Shown here one piece after another: positions 1 to 8,337 of a stretch of DNA of 64,000 bases. The number at the start of each line of letters is the position of its first letter. Position 1 is the first letter of the stretch. This DNA comes from Pseudomonadota bacterium. GTDB taxonomy: Bacteria > Desulfobacterota > Binatia > Binatales > Binataceae. The stretch covers positions 1-64,000 of the forward strand of contig JAJPIF010000009.1 of NCBI GenBank assembly GCA_021324885.1, read 5' to 3'. Position numbers and translations under genes: made by a program. Under the pieces are notes generated by a model. It saw nothing but the letters and a program-made list of their open reading frames with translations. It had not been told where the DNA came from and did not search any database.

Positions 1-324
1 AACTGCTCATGGGCGCCGTGGCTGCTGGCGCGTCTCGACGACCATTACGAGGAATATATCGGGCGCTTCGAAGTAAAACTGACCAAGCTGCCGTCTGAGC
101 ATTTTCGCGACAACTGCTACGTTTCGGTTGAAGCCGATGAAAAGCCGGCCCGCTTGCTGGTGGACTGGATGGGTGACAACAACGTGGTTTTTTCCACCGA
201 CTATCCGCATCCGGACAGCAAATTCCCGCATGCGGTGGAAAAATTCCTGTCCATGCCGCTGCCCAACCAGGTGCGGCGGAAATTTTTGTGGGACAACTGC
301 GCCCGGCTGTACGCGCTTGCGTGA
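1..324 (+). CDS. Amidohydrolase family protein (PF04909-like), C-terminal part
   Basis: The frame is open from base 1 to the TGA at 322-324, so only the last 107 residues are present. The visible stretch has the end of a metal-dependent amidohydrolase of the decarboxylase-like TIM-barrel group: a HFRDNCYVSVE strand, then NNVVFSTDYPHPDSKFP, where the Asp before Tyr-Pro-His is the usual catalytic/metal Asp, and a closing KFLWDNCARLYAL helix. The complete homologue at 21840-22946 has the matching MWSSDYPHTDTTWP and RENAAKLYRIG segments, which supports the assignment. The substrate cannot be told from this part. It converges with the tonB gene on the other strand, with about 40 bases between. Confidence 0.85.
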   Translation, partial: NCSWAPWLLARLDDHYEEYIGRFEVKLTKLPSEHFRDNCYVSVEADEKPARLLVDWMGDNNVVFSTDYPHPDSKFPHAVEKFLSMPLPNQVRRKFLWDNCARLYALA

Positions 325-364
325 CAATGGACAGTAAGTGGCGCCATCGGCGCCCGATTGTGGA

Positions 365-1150
365 TTACTGCACCGTGATCGGGATACGGACCTCGAACTC
401 GGAGTCGATGGCGACGCCGTTTTTCATCGCGGGAAAGAACTTCCACTGCTTGAGCGTGTCGAGCAGGATTTGATTGAGGCGTGGATTCGGCGTCGGTCTG
501 ATCAGGGTCACCTTGACATCGCCCTCGGGTGAGACCCTGAAGTGGGCGATCGCGACAGCCGAGAAGGCGTTCTCGCGCATGTCGTCAGGAATGGTTGGCG
601 TCGGCGCGTACATCGCGCGGGCGCCGGAACTGTCGCTGCCCAGCCCCGCGCCGCCGCCCGATCCGCTCCCGCCGGCAATACCCCCGGTGGCGGTGCCGGC
701 TGAGCCGCTGTGCGCACTGGCGCCTGTGGCGGAACCTTTCGCAGCGACCGGCGGCGCCACGCGTTCGGGATGCTCAACGCGTTTCGTTGTGCCAAAAGGG
801 GAGGGCGGGGCGACTACAGCGGGATGCGTCCTTCTGACATGATGGCGCGGCGGAGGCAGCTTCGGTTTGACCACCGGCGCGGGCCTGGGTCGCGCCGGCG
901 CCCGATGGGCAATCGCTCCCGCAGTGGCAGCCGTTCCTCCTCCCTGTAAACCTGCGGTCGGCGGCAGCTCCACGATCCGCGCCTCAATCGTCGTAGGCGG
1001 CGTTTGCGGCGCGGCGTGCTGTTCGAGCAGACGCGCGAAGGCGCCAAGCAGAACAATCCAGCCGATCAGCGCGCCGAGGATTATCCATGGCAGGCGGCGC
1101 CAGGGTTGGTCGAAGTCCTCGCGCCAATGCAGTTGAACGCCGCCGTTCAT
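365..1150 (-). CDS. tonB: TonB-family energy transducer
   Basis: This 261-residue protein has the TonB layout. A short cytoplasmic start is followed by one membrane anchor (about residues 20-40) and a Pro/Arg/Lys-rich periplasmic linker (about 47-130). A Gly/Ser-rich stretch (140-175) leads to a C-terminal TonB domain (about 180-261) with FRVSPEGDVKVTLIRPTPNP and a final EFEVRIPITVQ strand. It would pass proton-motive-force energy from ExbB/ExbD to the TonB box of an outer-membrane receptor. Its ATG overlaps the exbD stop by four bases (1147-1150), so it is the last gene of a receptor-exbB-exbD-tonB operon. It is one of the few window genes with extensive low-complexity sequence. Confidence 0.88.
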   Translation of the reverse strand: MNGGVQLHWREDFDQPWRRLPWIILGALIGWIVLLGAFARLLEQHAAPQTPPTTIEARIVELPPTAGLQGGGTAATAGAIAHRAPARPRPAPVVKPKLPPPRHHVRRTHPAVVAPPSPFGTTKRVEHPERVAPPVAAKGSATGASAHSGSAGTATGGIAGGSGSGGGAGLGSDSSGARAMYAPTPTIPDDMRENAFSAVAIAHFRVSPEGDVKVTLIRPTPNPRLNQILLDTLKQWKFFPAMKNGVAIDSEFEVRIPITVQ

Positions 1151-1548
1151 TCGCGTTTGACCGCGATCTGGAAATGTTCGACGCCCGCGCGCCGCGCCGC
1201 CAGCATCGCCTGTACCACCGCCCCTTCAGGCGCCGCGGTGTCGGCCGCCACCACCAATCCCTGATCCTGTCCCTGCAACATTCCCTTTAACGTGACGGCG
1301 AGGGTGTCGATCGTGACCGGCGTTTTGTCCAAAAACAGCTTCTTGTCCTGGGTGATAGTCAGCGTCACCGGCTCCTTGTGCTTGAGCGCCTCCGCCTGGC
1401 CTTTGGGCAGATTGACCGTAAACGAGTTCAGGCTTTGCATCGCCAGCGATGCCAGCATGAAGGTAACCAGGAGGAAAAACATCACGTCGATCATCGGGAT
1501 GATCTCGATGCGCCCGCGCCGGTAATCGCGTCCCCGTTTGAGCTTCAT
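1147..1548 (-). CDS. exbD: Biopolymer transporter ExbD
   Basis: The 133-residue protein is an ExbD/TolR family member. After a basic N-terminus (KLKRGRDYRRGR) comes the single membrane helix containing IPMIDVMFFLLVTFMLAS; its Asp is the conserved proton-carrying residue of the family. A periplasmic domain of about 85 residues follows. ExbD works in a ring with ExbB to energise TonB. It overlaps exbB by four bases (1545-1548) and tonB by four bases (1147-1150), the tightest form of translational coupling, so the three proteins are surely made together. Length is normal for the family. Confidence 0.93.
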   Translation of the reverse strand: MKLKRGRDYRRGRIEIIPMIDVMFFLLVTFMLASLAMQSLNSFTVNLPKGQAEALKHKEPVTLTITQDKKLFLDKTPVTIDTLAVTLKGMLQGQDQGLVVAADTAAPEGAVVQAMLAARRAGVEHFQIAVKRE

Positions 1549-2237
1549 CGCGGGCTCCTCGCTTCCTCTGGCGCCAGGCGGCTCACCGCTCCGCCGGCAT
1601 GCGCCTCGCCGTTTTCCTGATCGAGGCGGATATGATCGACCAGGCGCGAGCCGAGCCGCTCCATCCGATCCAGCGCGTGAGACTGCATCCGGGAGAAAAA
1701 GTTGAACCCGAACAAGGCGATGAGCGCGATAAACAGGCCCAGCGCCGTAGCAATCAGGGCCTGCGCCACACCCGCCGTGACTTCATGCGGTGCGACCAGT
1801 CCGGAACTGCCGATTACATCGAAGGCCGCCATCATGCCCGTGATCGTACCGAGCAGACCCATCAGCGGGGCCGCCGTGACGATCGTTTCGAGCAGCCACA
1901 GTCCGCGGTTGAGCACCTTTTCGATCAGTCCGGCCTCATCGCCCGCGCGCGACTCAACCCACCACGCCGGCTCGCTGCGGTTGTCGGCGATCACTTTCAA
2001 AAAGCGCCCGTATGCGTTGGTTGGACCAAGCCGCTCGAGTTGATCTTCCAGTTCCTCCCAGGAAAAGCCGTAAGTCTCAACCAGGTTTGCGAGCCGACCA
2101 GGCAGCCGCAGACAGCGAAAGTAAGCGACTGCGCGATCCAGAATTATCGCGAGCGCTATCACCCCCAGGACCACCAGCGGATAGACCATCGCGCCGCCGT
2201 AGCGGAGCGAATCCCAGGCCGTAGTTATTATGTGCAT
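1545..2237 (-). CDS. exbB: MotA/TolQ/ExbB proton channel protein
   Basis: This 230-residue inner-membrane protein has three hydrophobic helices at about residues 14-40, 117-143 and 157-181. Between helix 1 and 2 lies a cytoplasmic loop of about 75 residues. The segment TAAPLMGLLGTITGMMAAF is the ExbB/TolQ signature in helix 2, and helix 3 carries GVAQALIATALGLFIALIAL. It forms the proton channel with ExbD. The gene follows the TonB-dependent receptor by about 35 bases, which suggests this channel is dedicated to that receptor rather than being a housekeeping TolQ. No tolA, tolB or pal is nearby. Confidence 0.92.
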   Translation of the reverse strand: MHIITTAWDSLRYGGAMVYPLVVLGVIALAIILDRAVAYFRCLRLPGRLANLVETYGFSWEELEDQLERLGPTNAYGRFLKVIADNRSEPAWWVESRAGDEAGLIEKVLNRGLWLLETIVTAAPLMGLLGTITGMMAAFDVIGSSGLVAPHEVTAGVAQALIATALGLFIALIALFGFNFFSRMQSHALDRMERLGSRLVDHIRLDQENGEAHAGGAVSRLAPEEARSPR

Positions 2238-2272
2238 ATCAGTTCACCGTGGATTGTGTTCATTTTCAAACA

Positions 2273-4681
2273 TTACTGTGTAGCTGGCGGCGTGTAAGGC
2301 GGTGCCTTCAGAAAAGGTATTTCCCATTTCAGTCCCGCATACAACGCGCGCCGCGGTCCGTATTGCGGCGCGAACACGCCGATTCCACTGCCGCTGCGGA
2401 TTTGGTAGGTCCGATCGAACAGGTTGAGAATCGAAACCCGCGCCTGCATATTTCCCACCTTGGGGAGCTCGAATTCTCTCGTGACGCCGATATTTACCTG
2501 GATATAGTAGGGCAGATTGCCAGTGTTGGCGAAACCGTAGCGCAGACCGCTCTGGTAAACGCCGTCGAGCAGAAAATTGAATCCGTGCCATCGATAGCTG
2601 CCGCCCGCCGACGAAGTGAAGGTCTGGTCATGATCAAGGAAGACGTAATGGTTGGCAATGTAGGCCAGCTCGGCGGGCGAAAAGTTGAACTGCCCTGATT
2701 CAACCCCGATGCCCTGCGCCACCGAGTACGCGAAATTGCCGTACAAATTCAGATTTTTACGGACGTACGAGGATGTGAACTCGACCCCGTAAACGCGTCC
2801 GCGATGATAATTGAAAGTGGAGAAGATGATCGCCGGTCCGAACTGGCCCTCGTCGATCAGGTCCTTCGACAGCTTGAGGTAGCTGTCGATTCCCACGTTC
2901 AAACCCGGAAGCAGGTCGTGCAGTATGCCGAGATCAAAATAGTTTGAGCGCTCGGGGACAGGATTGCTGGCGAAAGGCGAGGCCGGCGCGCCCGTTGTAT
3001 GCGCGAATTTTGCGACGGATTCTGAAGTTATCAGTTCAGTCGGCGGTGGCGCAAAATAGCGCGCGTAACCGGCGTGAATTTTGGTCTTGCGGGAGAGATC
3101 GTACACCAGGCCGAACCGCGGACTGGCCTGGTCGGCGCGGACGATTCCGTCGTAAAGGTCGAAGCGAGCGCCGAAATTCAAAGTCAGACCCTCGACCGGA
3201 TGCCATTCGTCCTGAACATAGACACCGTAAAGCCATGCCGTAATGGCCCGATCGTCCACGATGGCCGGCAGTGGTACATCGCTGAGCTGATTACCCATTG
3301 CGTTGCAGCAAGGGAAAACCAATTCGTGATTGTCGATTTCCGCCCGTTCCCCGCTGAAATAAAAACCGGCGTGCACCGTGTTGGTATCAGTCAGATGATA
3401 GCTGCTGTCGCCCTGCATACCGCTGGCCCAACTGCTGCGAAAAATTCGCGAGGCCGCGCCGTTGTATATCAAATCTCCCGCGTCATCGGGGTAAAACGAA
3501 AGTGTCGAATAGCGGCTGAAGCCGGCCAGTTGATAGTCGAACTTCCCAATCGTTCCCTGCCACGCCAGCACGCCGTAATAATTCTGCTCAAGCTGATTTT
3601 CCGTCAGGTTGGCCGAGGGATAATAGGGCACCCCAAACAACTGGTAGACCTGCGGCTGATTGGGATTGTTGGGGATCTGAAAATTATTGACGGAAGTCCC
3701 GGCTATAAGGCTGACCCTCTGCGTAGGGGTCAGAAAATACGAAAGATAACCGAAACCTTGCCCCTGGTAGGTCTGGTCATGGTAGGCGCTGGGACCCGGG
3801 GTCGGCGGCTCGACTCCCAATTGACTCTGCAGGTACTGGCCCGTTACGTAGTAATCCAAATTGCCCTTGGAGCCGCCGACCTGGAAGCTGGGCTCAAGCG
3901 TGGTGTGCTGGCCCCCGTACATATCGATATCGCCGCCGCTTAAGCTGAGTCCGCTCTTGGTGTGGATATCGACCACGCCTGCGGTCTGGTAGCCGTATTG
4001 GGCAGGTAAGGCGCCGGTCAGGAAGTTGATGCTCTGGGCCAGCCGCGGGTTGTAAATCTGACCGAAGTCGCTGCTGATTCCCTGCGGCAACTGGATGCCG
4101 TTCAGGCGGTACTGAAGGTCGCCGTGCTCTCCGCGTACATGGATCTGACCATAAGAATCCTGTGCGACACCGGGCGCCTGGAGCAGCACCTGGTTGAGGG
4201 GAGTGTTATCGCCCGCCGGCAGATCCTGGAGCGTTTGACGGGTGAAGGTATATACGCTTCCGCCGGTCTGCGGTGAGAGTCCGATGCGTGCCTGATTGAG
4301 GCGCCTGGCTACGACAGACAGGCTCAGCGCCTGTTGGGATTGCATTGCGATCGTGACTTCAGCGGATTTTCCCGGCGTCAGCGAAACGATTTTGATCGCC
4401 TGACGGAAATTCTGTCTTTTGGCGACAAGAGCATAAGTTCCTGGCGCGACGTGAGTTAAAGAAAATTTGCCTTGCGCATCGGTTTTCGCCCGGGCGACGA
4501 TTTTGCCGTTTGCCGCCTGCAGCTCAAGTTCGGCACCGAAGACGGGCCGGCCCAATGAATCCTGAACGGTACCCGCCAATTTCGGACTGCTGCTCCTGAT
4601 GCTTGTTTCATTCGTAACGCCAACAGACGGAAACGTGACTATACATAAACCTGCCACAAGGATGATGATGTTCCTGCGCAT
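2273..4681 (-). CDS. TonB-dependent receptor with N-terminal carboxypeptidase-like domain
   Basis: The 802-residue protein begins with a signal peptide (about residues 1-24). A carboxypeptidase regulatory-like fold follows (about 35-115; GTVQDSLGRPVFGAELEL ... PGTYALVAKRQNF), then a plug domain (about 145-245) with LNQVLLQAPGVAQDSYGQ, IHVRGEHGDLQYRLNGIQLP and AGVVDIHTKSG. The rest is Tyr/Gly-rich beta-barrel. It should sit in the outer membrane and import a TonB-driven ligand. Neighbouring copC/copD, a Fur-family gene and Cys/His-rich small proteins make a metal or metal chelate the likely cargo, but the barrel itself does not show which. The C-terminus is Pro-rich and does not end in the usual aromatic residue. 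A GAGGA ribosome binding site precedes the ATG. Confidence 0.9.
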   Translation of the reverse strand: MRRNIIILVAGLCIVTFPSVGVTNETSIRSSSPKLAGTVQDSLGRPVFGAELELQAANGKIVARAKTDAQGKFSLTHVAPGTYALVAKRQNFRQAIKIVSLTPGKSAEVTIAMQSQQALSLSVVARRLNQARIGLSPQTGGSVYTFTRQTLQDLPAGDNTPLNQVLLQAPGVAQDSYGQIHVRGEHGDLQYRLNGIQLPQGISSDFGQIYNPRLAQSINFLTGALPAQYGYQTAGVVDIHTKSGLSLSGGDIDMYGGQHTTLEPSFQVGGSKGNLDYYVTGQYLQSQLGVEPPTPGPSAYHDQTYQGQGFGYLSYFLTPTQRVSLIAGTSVNNFQIPNNPNQPQVYQLFGVPYYPSANLTENQLEQNYYGVLAWQGTIGKFDYQLAGFSRYSTLSFYPDDAGDLIYNGAASRIFRSSWASGMQGDSSYHLTDTNTVHAGFYFSGERAEIDNHELVFPCCNAMGNQLSDVPLPAIVDDRAITAWLYGVYVQDEWHPVEGLTLNFGARFDLYDGIVRADQASPRFGLVYDLSRKTKIHAGYARYFAPPPTELITSESVAKFAHTTGAPASPFASNPVPERSNYFDLGILHDLLPGLNVGIDSYLKLSKDLIDEGQFGPAIIFSTFNYHRGRVYGVEFTSSYVRKNLNLYGNFAYSVAQGIGVESGQFNFSPAELAYIANHYVFLDHDQTFTSSAGGSYRWHGFNFLLDGVYQSGLRYGFANTGNLPYYIQVNIGVTREFELPKVGNMQARVSILNLFDRTYQIRSGSGIGVFAPQYGPRRALYAGLKWEIPFLKAPPYTPPATQ

Positions 4682-4815
4682 TTCGCGTTCCTCAGCATCT
4701 GCAACCCTCTTTTGCGCATGGAGATTGCGCCATTACCGCTGCGAAATGGACTGTATGCCAGCGCATCGCGGCGCAGCTCTTTGCACAGACAATATGGAAA
4801 AAAGGAAGAGAGAGA

Positions 4816-5118
4816 TCAGATCGACGCGGGAGGAGCGCGTCCAAAAAGCTGCAGTCTGCGTTCGGCGATCGGCGGCAACCCTGCCTGTTGCGCGAAAAAT
4901 CCTTCGCTGCGCAGCGGCCGTGCCAGTATCGGGAGCCCGCTCGCACAAACCGGCGCGTGAGCATGCAGGACACAAACCGAACACACCGCTTCGCTGGTCC
5001 TTGCATGTGCGGCGCTGGAGAAAGCGTCAACGTAGGCCCACGGATGGACGTGCGCGGTGGCGATCAGCTGGGCGGCCAGCACGCACAGGGCCGCCAAACC
5101 CGCCAAACCGCGGCGCAT
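4816..5118 (-). CDS. Small secreted Cys/His-rich protein (DUF2946-like)
   Basis: The proposed protein has 100 residues and starts at MRRGLAGLAALCVLAAQL, a clear signal peptide with possible cleavage after about residue 22. The mature part has a compact Cys/His set (C46, C49, H52, H54, C58 in CSVCVLHAHAPVC) and ends with FGRAPPASI. Short secreted proteins with this ending are found in DUF2946-type families next to copper genes; that link is from memory and loose. The frame stays open upstream to 5310, but the extra 64 residues look non-coding. It lies 134 bases upstream of the receptor on the same strand and could be the first gene of that operon. A metal-binding role is inference. Confidence 0.6.
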   Translation of the reverse strand: MRRGLAGLAALCVLAAQLIATAHVHPWAYVDAFSSAAHARTSEAVCSVCVLHAHAPVCASGLPILARPLRSEGFFAQQAGLPPIAERRLQLFGRAPPASI

Positions 5119-5129
5119 CCCAGGCCGAA

Positions 5130-5242
5130 GCAAATAATACGCAAAGGGAAGGCGAGTTGTTGGACCGCAAACATGCTGCGGGCGTGGCCGCCAGTGGTCA
5201 CGTACCGATCGAGTTGATGATCGCCCGGCGGGCATTATTTGC
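5130..5242. promoter_or_regulatory. Inverted AT-rich words in the receptor/Fur divergent region
   Basis: GCAAATAAT at 5130-5138 recurs inverted in GCATTATTTGC at 5232-5242, about 100 bases apart, in an otherwise GC-rich stretch between the small secreted protein gene (minus strand) and the Fur-family gene (plus strand). AT-rich repeated words of this kind are typical of Fur-family operators. No exact Fur or Zur consensus is present, so this is only a candidate. Confidence 0.25.
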
Positions 5243-5285
5243 TCCAACAGGTGAGTCGACCCCTCGTCCTTGCATGGACGCAACT

Positions 5286-5297
5286 GATAATGGTAAT
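5286..5297. promoter_or_regulatory. Candidate Fur-type operator half (GATAATGGTAAT)
   Basis: The twelve bases match two of the three GATAAT-like hexamers that make up a classic Fur box, with one mismatch in the second. The third hexamer is not recognisable. The site lies about 50 bases upstream of the chosen Fur-family start, where autoregulation would be expected. Confidence 0.3.
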
Positions 5298-5348
5298 TCA
5301 ACATCGACAAGTCAAGAGCGGCGTAATGACCACGAGCCGAATGGCTTC

Positions 5349-5807
5349 ATGATGCGGATCGACAAGCAAACCGCGCCCGACAAAACGTTGCGCCGCGACA
5401 CGCAGCAGCGGCGCGAGATTCGCCAGGTTTTCCAGTCCAACGATCGTCCTCTGGCGGCCGACGAGGTGCTCCGTCTGGCGCACCGGCGGGTTGCAGGGCT
5501 TGGAATGGCCACGGTCTACCGGACGATCAAGGCATTGACAGCGCAGGGCTGGCTGGTGCCGGTAGAGGTGCCGGGCGCGCCGCCGCGTTACGAGGTGAAC
5601 GGCAAGGCCCATCACCATCACTTCCGCTGCCTCAAATGCGGCAAATTATACGAACTTCGGGCGTGCCGTGAGCGTCCGGGCAAATTGGTCCCCCCGGCGT
5701 TTCGACTGGTCAATCACGTTGTGATCATCGACGGCTTCTGCGCCGCCTGCGAAGGAAAAAAGAAGTCAACCCGCAGGCGCGCCCTGCCCATGTCCGCGAA
5801 TCCCTAA
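5349..5807 (+). CDS. Fur-family metal-responsive transcriptional regulator
   Basis: The 152-residue protein has the Fur fold. A winged-helix DNA-binding domain (about residues 15-90) carries QRREIRQVF and GMATVYRTIKAL, the latter being the family's recognition helix. The metal/dimerisation domain carries HHHHFRCLKCGKLYEL (His cluster plus CxxC) and a second CAAC near the C-terminus, so a structural zinc site is expected. The frame is open far upstream (from 4599), but that part has no homology sense. I chose the ATG pair at 5349; an ATG at 5274 is the alternative. Which metal it senses (Fe, Zn, Mn or Cu-linked) cannot be read from sequence. Its position between the receptor operon and copCD suggests it controls both. 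Confidence 0.85.
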   Translation: MMRIDKQTAPDKTLRRDTQQRREIRQVFQSNDRPLAADEVLRLAHRRVAGLGMATVYRTIKALTAQGWLVPVEVPGAPPRYEVNGKAHHHHFRCLKCGKLYELRACRERPGKLVPPAFRLVNHVVIIDGFCAACEGKKKSTRRRALPMSANP

Positions 5808-6023
5808 CCTCTGAACACATCCAATCGATCGGACCGGCGTAACGGTGTCGTGATCGTCGCAATGGCCCTGATGCAGATGGTGGAGGTGACTTTTGCGACA
5901 GTCGCGGGGCTTGCGTGAATCGCCTCAAGGTTTTAAATCGCGCTATTACGCTGGCGTTTGGCTGGAAGCCACGGTGCGATGCGGAGGGACTGCAACGCTG
6001 TGGCGAAAAGGGATCGCTTGCAG

Positions 6024-6932
6024 CTAATGGGCGGGCGGCGTATTGGCAAGCAATACCGCAAGGCCAAGGACAGCCAGTAGCAACAAACACTCCACGCAGA
6101 CCGAGCGTACCAGGAGGCTGCGAACTGAAGGGACATCGACGTCGGGAAGGAGCCTGTAACGATTGTACCCGCCCAGCAAAAGCACGATCCCGAAGACGCC
6201 GACCTTCCCAATGAGGATTCGTCCGTAGGGGGAAAACAGTAGATGGTCCAGATTCAATCCTAGAGTGCGATAGGCGATGTAGATGCCCGTCGCTATCAGC
6301 AGCGCAACGCACCATCCAGCGAGCTGGGATGTCCGGCATACAACCAGGCGCGCATCCGCCAGGTCGATAGCGCGGCACCGCGCGGTCACGATCAGACCCA
6401 GCAGAGCACCGGCGAACAATCCGGCGGCCGACTCATGGATGAAATAACAGGCTATCGCGGCGACGCCGAAATCGATCGCGTGAGTCACTAACGAATGGAG
6501 AGCCAACAGCGCGGCGGCAAGCAACGCGATCAGACCGGCGTACCGGCGTGAACCTGCGGCCCACCAGGGGGTGACGGCCAATCCGATGAGCAACGGGAGT
6601 GCGGCAAGCCACACGTGGCCAAAATTGGTTCGCTGCAACGCTTGCGGCGTTAGCGCGAAAGCTTGCGCCAAGCCGGTGCCCGCCATCGAGGCCACTGCGG
6701 TCAGCAGTTGAAACGGTGCCAGGATCAGGGCGGTCAGAGAGCAGAGGCGAACAAGTGACCAGAATCGATCCGGACTCAATTGCGGCGTCGATTCGCGGTG
6801 GGGCAGGGCTACGGCAAAGGCGGACAGACCGAAGGTCAGCAGCAGCGCGGTCAGCATCACTAACTGGCACCAAGTCCCGATCGTGAATGGATCGGCAGCG
6901 CCGGCGTGGACCATTGTGCCCATCCCGCCCAT
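6024..6932 (-). CDS. copD: CopD-like copper resistance/uptake membrane protein
   Basis: This 302-residue protein is almost entirely membrane helices (about eight). The arrangement is that of the CopD/PcoD domain: an N-terminal TWCQLVMLTALLLTFGLSAF helix, scattered His in the membrane (LLALHSLVTHAIDFG, YFIHESAAGLFAGALLG) and a C-terminal four-helix part containing LIGKVGVFGIVLLLGGYNRYR. CopD proteins are thought to move copper across the inner membrane with periplasmic CopC. Its start codon overlaps the copC stop in a TGATG junction (6930-6934), which shows translational coupling. The name is given on fold and context. Confidence 0.82.
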   Translation of the reverse strand: MGGMGTMVHAGAADPFTIGTWCQLVMLTALLLTFGLSAFAVALPHRESTPQLSPDRFWSLVRLCSLTALILAPFQLLTAVASMAGTGLAQAFALTPQALQRTNFGHVWLAALPLLIGLAVTPWWAAGSRRYAGLIALLAAALLALHSLVTHAIDFGVAAIACYFIHESAAGLFAGALLGLIVTARCRAIDLADARLVVCRTSQLAGWCVALLIATGIYIAYRTLGLNLDHLLFSPYGRILIGKVGVFGIVLLLGGYNRYRLLPDVDVPSVRSLLVRSVCVECLLLLAVLGLAVLLANTPPAH

Positions 6933-7309
6933 CAGCCGTTCCCGGAAATTGTGAAGGTGTACGATCCCTCAGTACGATGAGTATCCACACAGACCACCGC
7001 CCACTTGACCGTGTACGTACCCGGTTTCAGCGGCGGCAGCTTAACCGATAGCGTGTCGCCCTCGGGTCCGTAAATCAGTGCGCCCAGCGCCTCGTTCCTG
7101 CCACTTGAATCAAGCACCTCCAATGTGGCGAACACTTTTTCGATCGGTGCGTCGTATTTGATTGTCACCTCGGGTGGGGACGAGGTCAGGGTCTGGCCCG
7201 CGGCCGGACTTTCATGCTCGGGAAAAGAGTGCGCGAAAGCGGGAAGCGAGCAGTTCACAACCAGGCCCACCGCCGCGATTCGCAACAGAGTTGGTTTTCG
7301 GGCTGTCAT
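6932..7309 (-). CDS. copC: CopC-like periplasmic copper-binding protein
   Basis: The 125-residue protein has a signal peptide ending in PAFA-H, which leaves His as the first mature residue, as in Cu(II)-binding CopC proteins. The mature chain shows the family opening HSFPEHESPAAGQTL and the closing D-x-H element VDTHRTEGSYTF. The mature His plus this Asp/His pair are the known Cu(II) ligands of the family; the methionine-rich Cu(I) site is missing. It would hand copper to CopD, with which it is coupled. It overlaps the upstream 308-residue protein gene by four bases (7306-7309). Confidence 0.88.
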   Translation of the reverse strand: MTARKPTLLRIAAVGLVVNCSLPAFAHSFPEHESPAAGQTLTSSPPEVTIKYDAPIEKVFATLEVLDSSGRNEALGALIYGPEGDTLSVKLPPLKPGTYTVKWAVVCVDTHRTEGSYTFTISGNG

Positions 7310-8232
7310 CTGGCCAGTCCTTTGTTAATCGTCCAGTTACCGAACTTCGGTATTATTGAATCGTAAAAAACGTCCACCAGTCCGAGCACCGCAGCATGAT
7401 TTTCCGGAACCGTCGCGTTGTTGAGCGCCAGTTGCGTGGCTATAGCCAGTTCAAAATGGTAACCGACGTACGCGATGCCAGGCGTTGCAAGCAGATGCGG
7501 AAAGGTCTGGCGCGAAGGTCCGGTGATTAGCTGATCGTAGTTGATTTCATTGAAAAGAAACATGTTTCGAAACGGCCACTTCAGACCGATATCCTGGACG
7601 TTATTGCTGAGATAGGGGAGCGAATATTCGATTACGCCATCGGCAAACATATAATGGCTGGTATGGCCACCCAGTGCGGGTACGTAACCGAAATCGCTTT
7701 GAATGCCGAGTGGGCGCAGATACTTCAGGATAGCAGTGCTGGGTAAATCGCCGAAACCTTTCTCCCACAGGAACAGCGGGCCGAGGCTGGTATGGGTCTG
7801 GGCTTCGATATCGCTGTTGCCGGTGGGCAGCTGCAGTTGTGCACCGGTTGACATCAGGAACTCATGGTCGACCGAATAGTAAAACGCGTATTTGGCGAAC
7901 AGCGTAAGATCGTCAAATCCTTCCAGGCTCGGGCCGTGATAAGGAGATAAATGACTCCAGTTGGTGCCGCCACCGATACTGAGCCGGGGCATATCGTTGC
8001 CGTCCAACCAGAGCACCTTTTCCATCGAGAACGCGATCGAGTAATTGTTGGCGTCGGCGGTCTTTGCCCACGACGGTTGAAGAATATCGAGTTCGTTGGC
8101 CGGCGTGGGGTCCTGCGTCACGATCGGTTCCAGGAATACATAATCGCCGACCACTCCGTGACTCCACGCGAGATCCTGGTGAAAGGTGGTCGCCGCCAGG
8201 AGCGCTGCGGTCAGCACAACTGATTTGAGCAT
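7306..8232 (-). CDS. Uncharacterised secreted, probably outer-membrane protein
   Basis: The 308-residue protein has a signal peptide (about residues 1-24, ending LAWSHG) and then a chain rich in alternating hydrophobic/polar strands with many Tyr, Phe and Trp. This is the look of a transmembrane beta-barrel or 'transporter'-type outer-membrane protein. Recurrent features are LEPIVTQDPTPANELDI near the mature start and glycine-rich turns (SIGGGTNWSH, TGAQLQLPTGNSD). I cannot place it in a named family. Its four-base overlap with copC and position ahead of copCD make it part of the copper operon, possibly the outer-membrane component. Confidence 0.75.
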   Translation of the reverse strand: MLKSVVLTAALLAATTFHQDLAWSHGVVGDYVFLEPIVTQDPTPANELDILQPSWAKTADANNYSIAFSMEKVLWLDGNDMPRLSIGGGTNWSHLSPYHGPSLEGFDDLTLFAKYAFYYSVDHEFLMSTGAQLQLPTGNSDIEAQTHTSLGPLFLWEKGFGDLPSTAILKYLRPLGIQSDFGYVPALGGHTSHYMFADGVIEYSLPYLSNNVQDIGLKWPFRNMFLFNEINYDQLITGPSRQTFPHLLATPGIAYVGYHFELAIATQLALNNATVPENHAAVLGLVDVFYDSIIPKFGNWTINKGLAR

Positions 8233-8337
8233 ACCAATACCGTTCGGCTCTTCCCGGCAGCATTGGGTGTCCGCGCGCCAACGGGGCGCCGGGCAGAGCT
8301 ATTCAGCCGCGAATTCTCAAAAATGGGGTGGAACGCG

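Noticed and set aside
325-364. GGCGCC-ATC-GGCGCC between convergent genes, considered as a terminator
   Set aside because: There is no T-run on either strand and GGCGCC is self-complementary, so the pairing is weak evidence.
4599-5348. A 250-codon in-frame extension upstream of the Fur-family gene
   Set aside because: It is antisense to the small secreted protein and the receptor start, and it adds a domain never seen in Fur proteins; the regulator is complete from 5349.
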